NCBI GenBank assembly: GCA_036259835.1
Contig: DATABA010000087.1
Span: 1 to 5,888 of the forward strand
Direction of reading: 5' to 3'
Length of the DNA: 5,888 nt
Origin: JALYGK01 sp036259835
Lineage (GTDB): Bacteria > Actinomycetota > UBA4738
The notes beneath the pieces are model-generated. The model searched no databases and was not told where the DNA came from. It worked only from the letters and a program-made list of their open reading frames with translations. Below are positions 1-5,133 of this stretch, piece by piece; the first letter of the stretch is position 1; each line of letters opens with the position of its first letter. The position numbers and the translations under genes are program-made.

Positions 1-5
1 TGTCC

Positions 6-707
6 ATGCGGGGAATGAAGAAGAGCCGGCTCGCCCGGCTGCGCCCTCTCAAGCTCCTTCCCAGAGTCCGCAAGCTGGAGCGCTCTGGAATCTTCATCGT
101 GTTCGAAGGGGTGGAGGGCGCCGGGAAAGGCACGCAGATCGAGATGGCGCGGGACTACCTCAGGTCGAAGGGTCGCGATGTAGTCTTGACCAGGGAGCCA
201 GGGGGAACCGGGTTCGGCGATCGTCTCCGCGAGGCGATCCTCGATGCGGCCACGGGGAAAGTCGATCCGCGAGCGGAGGCACTGCTATTCGCAGCGTCCC
301 GAGCGCATCTGGTGTCCACCGTCATTCGCCCCGCGCTCGCCGAGGGGAAGGTCGTCCTCTGCGACCGGTTCGTCGACTCTTCCATCGCATACCAGGGTGT
401 GGCCCGCGGTCTAGGGGAACAGGACGTCCTCACGCTGAACGCATGGGCGACGCAGGGGCTGTTCCCCGACGTGGTCATCCTCCTGCACCTCGACCCTGAG
501 GAGTCGCTGGCCAGAGCGCCTGGGCGAAACGATCGCTTCGAGGGGGAGAACCTGGCCTTCCACCAGAAGGTCTCGGACGCGTACCTCAAGATCGCCGAGG
601 AGCATCCCGAGCGGTTCCAGGTCATCGACGCGGGCGGAACGCCGGACGAGGTTCACCGGCGAGTCCGCGAGGCGCTCGACAGGATCTTCGAACCGACCGA
701 GCCATGA
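6..707 (+). CDS. tmk: Thymidylate kinase (dTMP kinase)
   Basis: The enzyme phosphorylates dTMP to dTDP with ATP in the cytoplasm, a step of dTTP synthesis. The frame gives 233 residues. Visible motifs are the P-loop FEGVEGAGKGTQ (about 33-44, Lys41), TREPGGT (62-68), the nucleoside-site segment CDRFVDSSIAYQG (119-131) and a LID region RAPGRNDRFE (170-179), followed by FHQKV..AYL and PERFQVIDA. The P-loop has no arginine while the LID is arginine-rich, which is the bacterial (E. coli-like) arrangement. About 28 basic residues precede the usual start of the fold. Most family members begin close to the FIVFEG strand, so this is either a real extension or an upstream miscall. ATG at 15 is an alternative, and the window edge hides the upstream sequence, so the frame could even continue left. 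The stop overlaps the holB start as ATGA, implying one operon and coupled translation. The identification is near certain; the exact N-terminus is not. Confidence 0.95.
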   Translation: MRGMKKSRLARLRPLKLLPRVRKLERSGIFIVFEGVEGAGKGTQIEMARDYLRSKGRDVVLTREPGGTGFGDRLREAILDAATGKVDPRAEALLFAASRAHLVSTVIRPALAEGKVVLCDRFVDSSIAYQGVARGLGEQDVLTLNAWATQGLFPDVVILLHLDPEESLARAPGRNDRFEGENLAFHQKVSDAYLKIAEEHPERFQVIDAGGTPDEVHRRVREALDRIFEPTEP

Positions 708-1906
708 CTGACACGACGACGTGGAGCGGGAAGGATCCAGGCGGTATGCCGCCGGTGATCCGAGATGTGCCGGGGCAGGAATCCGCGGTCGCATTTCTGG
801 CGCCTGCCGCGGCCAGGCCGCACCACGCGTACCTATTCATCGGACCCGAAGGCTCCGGGAAACGGATCGGCATGCGCGCCCTCACCTCCGCCCTGCTCTG
901 CTCGCGTGGTGGCTGTGGTGAGTGCCGTGACTGTCGGCTCGCCATGGGCGAACGGCACCCGAACATGCTCGTGCTCGAACCTGGAGGACCGGACATCCTG
1001 GTCGGCAAGGATGGGTCCGATCCGAACACCGCTCGCTGGTTCGTCTCTCGGGCGTACCTCACGCCCCCCGAGCCGGGGCGAAAGGTCATGGTGGTGGTCC
1101 AGGCAGACCGATTGCGGATCGAAGCGGCGGACGTGCTGCTCAAGGTCTTGGAGGACCCTCCGCGCGACACCGTGTTCATCCTGCTCTCGGCCAGGCCCGA
1201 CGACCTTCCGGAGACCATTCGATCGCGGTGCGAGGAGATCTCTTTTCCGCCGCTTCCCGAGGACTTCGTCGTGGATGTCCTCGTGCGAGAAGGCGTGGAT
1301 CAGACCAGGGCAAAGCTCGCCGCACGTCTCGCCGGAGGGAACGTGGGGCGGGCGCGACGAATGGCCCGAGACGACCGCGAGCTCGCGTTTCGGGACGCGG
1401 CGCTCGACGCGGCCCGGGCGGCCCGCGGAGGCCGTGGCGCGGCGCTCCGAAGCGCGGAGCAGCTCCTGGCGGCGGCGAAGGCATTCCGCGCCTCTCTTGG
1501 CGACGAGTTGCAGGCCGAGCTGGAACCCTTCCTCGACGAACGGGGAAGACCACAGGAGCCGTTTCGAGCGGTGGTTCGGAGGTTGAGCGACCAGCACGAA
1601 CGAAGGCTCCGCCGCGCGGAACGAGAGTTCCTGGATCTGGCGCTCATGTCGCTGAGCGCGTATTTCCGCGATGTCGCGGCGGCCGGATCCGGGGCTGGTC
1701 AGGACGTGTTGATCAACATCGACCTGCCGGTCGCCGAGGACGCTTCAACGTGGAGCGCCTCCGATGCCGCGCTGGTCATGGGAGCGGTGGAGGAAGCCCG
1801 CGCCGATCTCGCCGACGAGACCAATCTCAACGCGCGGTTGGTACTGGAGCGATTGTTCCTTCGGCTCTCCGACGCCGGGAGCGTTTCAAGCGCGGTCGCG
1901 CCGTAG
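704..1906 (+). CDS. holB: DNA polymerase III subunit delta' (clamp loader)
   Basis: This AAA+ subunit of the clamp-loader complex helps place the beta sliding clamp on primed DNA. The 400 residues show a complete Walker A, GPEGSGKR (47-54), a four-cysteine zinc module (Cys66, 71, 74, 77), a Walker B-like strand ending at Asp135 (VMVVVQAD), LLKVLEDPP (145-153), the sensor-1 strand VFILLSA and the SRC motif (174-176) of clamp-loader ATPases. The C-terminal third is helical and ends NLNARLVLERLFLRL, typical of the delta' collar domain. Position directly after tmk favours delta' over the related gamma/tau subunit, which would normally be longer. The chosen ATG overlaps the tmk stop. An ATG at 746 is a credible alternative, because it has AAGGA ten bases upstream and puts the start about eight residues before the conserved PGQE, as in typical homologues. 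The E. coli delta' P-loop is degenerate, whereas this one is intact, so nucleotide binding is possible. Its stop lies five bases from the stop of the convergent phosphatase gene. Confidence 0.9.
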   Translation: MTDTTTWSGKDPGGMPPVIRDVPGQESAVAFLAPAAARPHHAYLFIGPEGSGKRIGMRALTSALLCSRGGCGECRDCRLAMGERHPNMLVLEPGGPDILVGKDGSDPNTARWFVSRAYLTPPEPGRKVMVVVQADRLRIEAADVLLKVLEDPPRDTVFILLSARPDDLPETIRSRCEEISFPPLPEDFVVDVLVREGVDQTRAKLAARLAGGNVGRARRMARDDRELAFRDAALDAARAARGGRGAALRSAEQLLAAAKAFRASLGDELQAELEPFLDERGRPQEPFRAVVRRLSDQHERRLRRAEREFLDLALMSLSAYFRDVAAAGSGAGQDVLINIDLPVAEDASTWSASDAALVMGAVEEARADLADETNLNARLVLERLFLRLSDAGSVSSAVAP

Positions 1907-1911
1907 AGACA

Positions 1912-3570
1912 TTAGTGGCAGGTGGTGCTTCCGGAGTCGGTATAGGTCTTGCCAGCCTCGGGGATAAATCGCCAGGAGTAACTGGACGGCTGCAGCTTCA
2001 GCATGAGCACTCCATACGTCGTGTTGTTTCGCGCCTCGCTGTTCGCCCTGATCGTGCCGAACGGGTAGAGGCTCTTTCCACCCGTTCCGACCGTGAACTG
2101 ACGGATCCCGTTTGGATCCGCCCCGCCAGTGGTGTTCTGGAGCGCGAACCGCTCGTACAGGTGGTCGTGTCCGACGAGCACCACGTCGGCGCGCGCGGCG
2201 TGAAGCGTGTTCCAGAACGGCGCGACGGATGCATCGCTGCCGTGATTTGAGCCGGACGACCATCGCGGGTGATGCCAGTACGCGAGCACGCATGGCTTGG
2301 TGTTCGCCGCCAAATCGTTCGCCAGCCACCTCACCTGAGCCGAGGACGCGTCGCGCGCAATGCTCGAGTTCAACGCGATGAGGTGCCATGACCCCAGGTT
2401 GAAGCTGTAGTAGCCCTTCGAAGGATCTCCGGCGGCTGCCCCGAAGTACTGGAAGTACCCTGCCGCTCCTGACGTCCTGTACTCGTGGTTCCCAACTGCG
2501 GGACGCGTGATGCTCTTCACGCGCCCCCATGAGGGGTGGTACGAGTTCAGAAAGTTGTTGTACTCGCCGGCCTCGTACTGGATGTCACCCAACGGAAGGA
2601 CGGCCGAGAACCGGGCGTTCGCCAGGCTGTTCGACGTGTACTTCTGGCGGCAATTCGTTGCGGTTCCGTTTCCACCGTTGAACGAGGAGCTACCGGGGCT
2701 GCAGGCGATATCGCCCGCCGCGGCCACCACCGGGTACGAGGGCAGTGCCGACGTGGTCATCGAGACCACAGACGACTTGCTCGATCGGTTTCCTGCCGCG
2801 TCAAAGGCGTCGACCTGATAGCTGTAGCTCGTTCTCGGAGCGACGGTCGTATCCGAATAGCTCCGCGTACTCGCAGTGAGCGTCGCCAGCGCGACGCCGT
2901 TTCGATACAGGGTGTACCCGCTCACGCCAAACGTGTCGCTCGATGCGCTCCAGCTGATGTTCACCCAGTTGAAGTCCACGGCGCTAAGGGTTACGCCGGT
3001 GGGACGGCTCGGTGGTGTGGTGTCGGGCCCGGTCTCCACCACCAGGCGCGGCGGGCGATCGCCCTGCCGGCTGGAGAACCGAATTCGGGTGGCGCTGCTG
3101 GTGAGGACGGCGAAGCTGTACGTGCCGTTACCGCTGACGGCGGGTGTCACGTCGACCGACGTCCACCGTGAGGCCGCGAACGCCCCTGAGCTACCTGTTC
3201 GCGATGACGAGAACGATGGGGCGTTCGAGTAGTTGATCGTCCTCTCGCCCCAGCTGTTGTTGGAGACGGTCCGAACCTCGTATCCCGTCGTCGAGCCGTC
3301 GATCGCGAAGAGCTTCAGCGTTGCCTTTGCGGCGGGGCCGGTCAATCCCTGGACATCGAACCGGAGGTACGTTCGGACGGTCGGTGAAGCATCAACGGCG
3401 ATCACCGCAGACCCTCCGTAGTTCGTGGAAGGGTTGGCCGAGTTGACGAACGAGTCCGCCACGGGTTTGAACGTGAAGGTGGTTGCCCCGGCCGGGATCG
3501 CAACCAGAACTGCGGTGACCGCAGCGGCAAGGATGGCGGCCAGCCGCCTCAAGTCGATTCGCCTGTGCAG
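1912..3570 (-). CDS. Secreted metallophosphoesterase with DNRLRE/CBM96-like and fibronectin III domains
   Basis: This is a probable extracellular phosphoesterase of about 552 residues. Residues are numbered here from the CTG at 3570. A basic n-region (HRRIDLRR) and a hydrophobic stretch (LAAILAAAVTAVLVAI) ending in PAGA form a Sec-type signal peptide over the first 28 or so residues. Residues about 31-180 resemble a DNRLRE/CBM96 beta-jelly-roll domain (ADSFVN, TYLRFDV, WGERTINYSNAP). About 186-274 is a fibronectin type III domain (PSRPTGVTLSA, YSYQVDAFDAAGN). About 281-552 is a calcineurin-like phosphatase with the purple-acid-phosphatase motif order: GDIA (Asp287), GDIQY (Asp329, Tyr332), GNHE (Asn361, His362), YWHH (433-434) and GHDH (468, 470). 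Substrate is unknown; phosphomonoesters are an inference. The frame stays open to a TTG at 3651, but the 27 extra residues do not look like protein. The CTG has AAGGGGGG seven bases upstream; TTG at 3552 is a second candidate. It converges on holB and diverges from the tRNA gene. Confidence 0.9.
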   Translation of the reverse strand: MHRRIDLRRLAAILAAAVTAVLVAIPAGATTFTFKPVADSFVNSANPSTNYGGSAVIAVDASPTVRTYLRFDVQGLTGPAAKATLKLFAIDGSTTGYEVRTVSNNSWGERTINYSNAPSFSSSRTGSSGAFAASRWTSVDVTPAVSGNGTYSFAVLTSSATRIRFSSRQGDRPPRLVVETGPDTTPPSRPTGVTLSAVDFNWVNISWSASSDTFGVSGYTLYRNGVALATLTASTRSYSDTTVAPRTSYSYQVDAFDAAGNRSSKSSVVSMTTSALPSYPVVAAAGDIACSPGSSSFNGGNGTATNCRQKYTSNSLANARFSAVLPLGDIQYEAGEYNNFLNSYHPSWGRVKSITRPAVGNHEYRTSGAAGYFQYFGAAAGDPSKGYYSFNLGSWHLIALNSSIARDASSAQVRWLANDLAANTKPCVLAYWHHPRWSSGSNHGSDASVAPFWNTLHAARADVVLVGHDHLYERFALQNTTGGADPNGIRQFTVGTGGKSLYPFGTIRANSEARNNTTYGVLMLKLQPSSYSWRFIPEAGKTYTDSGSTTCH

Positions 3571-3577
3571 AGGGATT

Positions 3578-3585
3578 CCCCCCTT
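3578..3585 (-). promoter_or_regulatory. Ribosome binding site of the secreted phosphatase gene
   Basis: On the minus strand AAGGGGGG can pair with the 16S 3' end (one G-U wobble relative to AAGGAGG). It stands seven bases before a CTG codon at 3570-3568, which is directly followed by the basic n-region of the signal peptide. It is about 25 bases from the TTG at 3552, too far for that start, and it lies downstream of the TTG at 3651. It therefore favours initiation at CTG, which is rare but documented in bacteria. Confidence 0.45.
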
Positions 3586-3619
3586 CAGATGGCCCGCGGT
3601 GAGTTCGCCTCTACAGCAA

Positions 3620-3647
3620 AGTATCGGCGCCGTTGAAGTTAGGTAAA
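3620..3647 (-). promoter_or_regulatory. Possible promoter of the secreted phosphatase gene
   Basis: On the minus strand TTTACC (3647-3642, four of six matches to TTGACA) and GATACT (3625-3620, four of six to TATAAT) are separated by 16 bases. Transcription would begin near 3613, leaving about 30 bases before the ribosome binding site. This would put the TTG at 3651 upstream of the transcript, in line with a downstream start. The boxes are weak and could be chance. Confidence 0.25.
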
Positions 3648-3677
3648 CCAATAGCGAGGCGAATCCCCCGGTCCGCC

Positions 3678-3683
3678 TACAAT
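3678..3683 (+). promoter_or_regulatory. Likely -10 box of the tRNA-Thr gene
   Basis: TACAAT (five of six matches to TATAAT) ends nine bases before the mature tRNA 5' end, so transcription would start only a few bases upstream of the tRNA. No good -35 hexamer is seen at 16-18 bases upstream (the region reads GCGAGGC), which is common for GC-rich bacteria with weak -35 boxes. Confidence 0.4.
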
Positions 3684-3692
3684 GACTGCCGC

Positions 3693-3765
3693 GCCGGAGT
3701 AGCTCAGTCGGCAGAGCGACGCACTCGTAATGCGTAGGTCATGGGTTCGATTCCCATCTCCGGCT
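3693..3765 (+). tRNA. tRNA-Thr (anticodon CGT)
   Basis: A full cloverleaf folds by eye. The acceptor stem GCCGGAG (3693-3699) pairs perfectly with CTCCGGC (3758-3764). The D-arm is GCTC/GAGC, the anticodon stem ACGCA/TGCGT, and the seven-base loop CTCGTAA carries anticodon CGT at 3726-3728, which reads threonine codon ACG. The variable loop has five bases, and the T-arm ATGGG/CCCAT encloses TTCGATT. The discriminator base is T3765, and CCA is not encoded (TCAGG follows), so the 3' end must be added enzymatically. The tRNA 3' half is a classic integration site for mobile elements, and an atypical low-GC stretch begins shortly after it. No second copy of the tRNA 3' end was found in the window. 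Confidence 0.96.
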
Positions 3766-3835
3766 CAGGCAGATTCCCTACCACCTGGGATTTCTCGACG
3801 CGGCGGGGTACGAGGAGCGGGTATAGGGCGGTCGT

Positions 3836-3854
3836 GGCCACAATTCGGCCACAA
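3836..3854. repeat. Tandem-spaced GGCCACAA direct repeat
   Basis: GGCCACAA occurs at 3836-3843 and again at 3847-3854, an 11-base period (one helical turn). The first copy also sits in a short inverted repeat, GTGGCC and GGCCAC. Paired short repeats close to a tRNA 3' end can be arm-type integrase sites or an operator, but two copies of eight bases are weak evidence. Confidence 0.3.
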
Positions 3855-3872
3855 CGGGCCGAACAGGGATAA

Positions 3873-3893
3873 CCCGTCTCGACGAGAGACGGG
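3873..3893. terminator. Hairpin, possible tRNA transcript terminator
   Basis: A perfect 8-bp inverted repeat, CCCGTCTC and GAGACGGG, flanks a five-base loop (GACGA), about 108 bases after the tRNA. No T-run follows on either strand, so it is not a canonical intrinsic terminator. GC-rich actinobacteria often use hairpins without a U-tract, so a terminator role is possible; it could equally be a protein-binding palindrome. Confidence 0.3.
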
Positions 3894-4003
3894 GAGCTCG
3901 AGTCGGATGTTAAGCACCCGGGCGAACTTCCTCCGAGAAATCCACAGATGTCACCAAGTCACATGAAAACGGAACTAGTGCAGAACAAACAACAGAGCTC
4001 GAT

Positions 4004-4216
4004 TTGAAACGCGGCGGCATCCACGGGACTCCGGAAACGGCGCGGAGGGCGAGAGCAGCCAAGGCAGCCCTGCGTAGAGAGGAGCGGCGGCTTGCGGACA
4101 TCGCTCGCGTAGATCCAGAAGCATCGGCGCTGGAACTCCATGCTGACCTAGTGGTAGGCGTTCGAAAGTTGACCCGCCAGTGGCTGAAAGCGGCTCAGAC
4201 CCATCGCGGCAACTAA
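4004..4216 (+). CDS. Small hypothetical protein, helical and basic
   Basis: A 70-residue frame opens with TTG and ends with TAA. I do not recognise the family. The sequence looks protein-like rather than random: an Arg/Ala/Glu-rich helix (ETARRARAAKAALRREERRL) is followed by ALELHADLVVGVRKLTRQWLKA, a plausible amphipathic helix. The frame is open upstream to 3914 without any ATG, GTG or TTG, so TTG at 4004 is the only normal start. No clear ribosome binding site precedes it. A 14-codon frame from ATG 3963 ends with TGA one base into this TTG, so coupling is conceivable. A second small frame starts inside it at 4180. Short, charged, tandem overlapping genes like these are common in phages and integrative elements, which fits the tRNA-proximal position, but this is inference. 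The base composition is less GC-rich than that of the neighbouring housekeeping genes. Confidence 0.35.
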   Translation: MKRGGIHGTPETARRARAAKAALRREERRLADIARVDPEASALELHADLVVGVRKLTRQWLKAAQTHRGN

Positions 4217-4389
4217 TAGAAGCCTGGCGAGAGCTCCGGATGTTGACCGATCGCGTTCTGGAATATCTCCGAACCAGAGGAGCCCTAGGGGAAGCGGACG
4301 CTTTCTTCGATTCGCTGGATGAGCGACTTCAATCGCTTTCAGGAGTCCTTGAGTGTCCTGATTGTGGAACCTCAAAGCTTCGCGCCATA
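4180..4389 (+). pseudogene. Protein-like frame without a credible end, probably 3'-truncated
   Basis: A GTG at 4180 (or ATG at 4240) opens a frame overlapping the previous one by 37 bases. The first 70 or so residues look like a real helical protein: RQLIEAWRELRMLTDRVLEYL, then GEADAFFDSLDERLQSLSG, then a CPDC pair at residues 59-62. After about residue 70 the translation loses protein character and runs on without a stop, antisense through the downstream VOC and MDR genes to 5679. That long continuation is a GC-rich shadow. The simplest reading is a small gene, perhaps a partner of the one at 4004, whose 3' end was lost when foreign sequence was joined on. The end given here is approximate, and I cannot name the family. 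A chance open frame remains possible. Confidence 0.28.
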
Positions 4390-4514
4390 CCATCATCGAC
4401 TTGCCTAGTCAGGCCGAGTCGAGCACCTGAGCACGTTCTCGTAGACACCTTCATGTTTCAGGTGCCATCTGCGCAATTCGATCGCTCCCGCGATCGATAC
4501 GTGAGGCAGCCTGG

Positions 4515-4546
4515 GGCTTCTCGATGGCCGGGTCCGTCGAGAAGCC
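4515..4546. repeat. Perfect 10-bp inverted repeat (hairpin)
   Basis: GGCTTCTCGA (4515-4524) and TCGAGAAGCC (4537-4546) are perfect reverse complements around a 12-base loop. No T-run follows on either strand. It lies between the truncated frame at 4180 and the short frame at 4601, in otherwise featureless sequence. It may be a U-less terminator for transcripts from either side or a remnant of a mobile repeat. The stem is longer than expected by chance in so short a region. Confidence 0.4.
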
Positions 4547-4600
4547 ACTCTGGGCGTGACACCATCTACACCGGCTCTACATCGAGGCGACGACCCCTCC

Positions 4601-4735
4601 ATGAGTACGTACTCGGTGCAGAAAGCGTGTGGCGACCTCGGAAAACGAAGGAAGGAAGACGCCTCAATCCGTTCATCCATACGACGGGAACCGCTGAGTG
4701 TTCGCGACGATTACTTCTGCTCGTTGAGGCCGTAG
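4601..4735 (+). pseudogene. Short frame resembling the start of a LigA-type dioxygenase subunit, truncated
   Basis: An ATG opens 44 codons that start MSTYSVQKACGDLGKRRK and continue with a pattern D..IR...RREP.....DY. From memory this matches the opening of LigA-like (protocatechuate 4,5-dioxygenase alpha-type) small proteins: a YSV.KA start, then D..(L/F)R......P......Y. Those proteins usually run to roughly 80-120 residues. Here the similarity stops at the Tyr codon 4712-4714, where the 3' end of the oppositely oriented VOC gene begins (its stop is at 4711), and the frame ends at 4735 inside that gene. It therefore looks like a 5' fragment cut off by a rearrangement. Codon use is less GC-biased than in neighbouring genes. 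No strong ribosome binding site is seen. The assignment rests on a short motif and may be coincidence. Confidence 0.3.
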
Positions 4736-5079
4736 ACGCGACCGTCCGGGCCATTGAAGTGCCGATAGGCGTAGCGCATCTCCTCGACTCGCGTGATCTC
4801 GCCGAGCAGCTCGCCCCCAGCAGCCTCCACCTCCCTCGACGCAGTCTCGATGTCGTCCACTCGGAACCCGAACGCGATGCTGTTGTTGTAGCCGTACTCG
4901 GGCACGGCCTCCGGCAGGTACAGCTCCAGGACGGTCCCGTTGGGCATGGCGAACACGACGATGCCGTCCATCTCCATCATCGGCGTCAATCCCATGGGTC
5001 CGGTCGCGAGCGCCTTCATCGCCGCGAAGGCGTCGGGATCCAGGGTGACAGCGTGCCAGGTGATGCCTTCGATCTGCAT
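4711..5079 (-). CDS. VOC (glyoxalase/bleomycin-resistance fold) family protein
   Basis: The 122-residue protein has the two-module beta-alpha-beta-beta-beta pattern of the vicinal oxygen chelate superfamily. Module one runs from ITWHAVTLD (His9) to VVFAMPNGTVLELYLPE (Glu52). Module two runs from SIAFGFRVDDIE to RHFNGPDGRVYGLNEQ (Glu120). His9, Glu52 and Glu120 sit at usual metal-ligand positions. The second-module histidine normally found before IAF.VDD is replaced here by Ser67, so metal binding or catalysis may differ from classical glyoxalases. The start is well supported: AAGGAG (5091-5086) lies six bases upstream of the ATG. The upstream MDR gene ends 54 bases before it on the same strand, so the two are probably cotranscribed. 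The substrate is unknown; members include glyoxalases, ring-cleavage dioxygenases and antibiotic-binding proteins, and none can be chosen from sequence alone. Confidence 0.88.
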   Translation of the reverse strand: MQIEGITWHAVTLDPDAFAAMKALATGPMGLTPMMEMDGIVVFAMPNGTVLELYLPEAVPEYGYNNSIAFGFRVDDIETASREVEAAGGELLGEITRVEEMRYAYRHFNGPDGRVYGLNEQK

Positions 5080-5133
5080 GTGCAGCTCCTTCTCTCGAGT
5101 GGTCCGACGTCGGTGGAAGCGGCGCCCGCTGCT

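Larger units (their letters stand above)
3766..4600. other. Gene-poor, lower-GC stretch behind the tRNA
   Basis: No recognisable full-length gene is present over about 830 bases. By hand count, 60-base lines here run about 47-60% GC (lines at 3961, 4201, 4321 and 4381), against 70-85% in sampled lines of holB and the MDR gene. It holds a short direct repeat, two hairpins and two overlapping small frames, listed separately. I looked for an integrase, a transposase, a relaxase and a copy of the tRNA end and found none. It may be remnant mobile DNA or ordinary decayed intergenic sequence. Confidence 0.5.

Noticed and set aside
833..1597. A 254-codon - frame inside holB
   Set aside because: It is antisense to a gene with clear clamp-loader motifs and has no recognisable domain of its own.
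1228..2250. A 340-codon + frame across holB and the phosphatase gene
   Set aside because: It is an Arg/Gly-rich shadow of two strongly supported genes.
3765..3940. A - strand frame ending at the tRNA 3' end, considered as an integrase tail
   Set aside because: It is short, has no start and none of the tyrosine-recombinase R..H..R..Y motifs.
3730..3966. A + frame beginning inside the tRNA
   Set aside because: It starts in the tRNA anticodon arm and reads the familiar false peptide of tRNA 3' ends. The remainder has no protein character.
4148..4396. An 82-codon - frame
   Set aside because: It is antisense to the more protein-like frame at 4180 and has no recognisable features.
4423..4465. 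An 8-bp inverted repeat, GCACCTGA and TCAGGTGC
   Set aside because: The arms are short and 27 bases apart, which is within chance expectation.
4603..4614. A 12-bp palindrome, GAGTACGTACTC
   Set aside because: It covers the first codons of the frame at 4601. A single copy with no partner site gives no reason to call it an operator.
4405..4680. A 91-codon - frame
   Set aside because: It has low-complexity, Arg/Ser-rich content and no ribosome binding site, and it overlaps the hairpin and the LigA-like frame.
3766..4710. CRISPR array, toxin-antitoxin pair or retron
   Set aside because: There are no regularly spaced repeats, no recognisable toxin or reverse-transcriptase motif and no matching gene pair.
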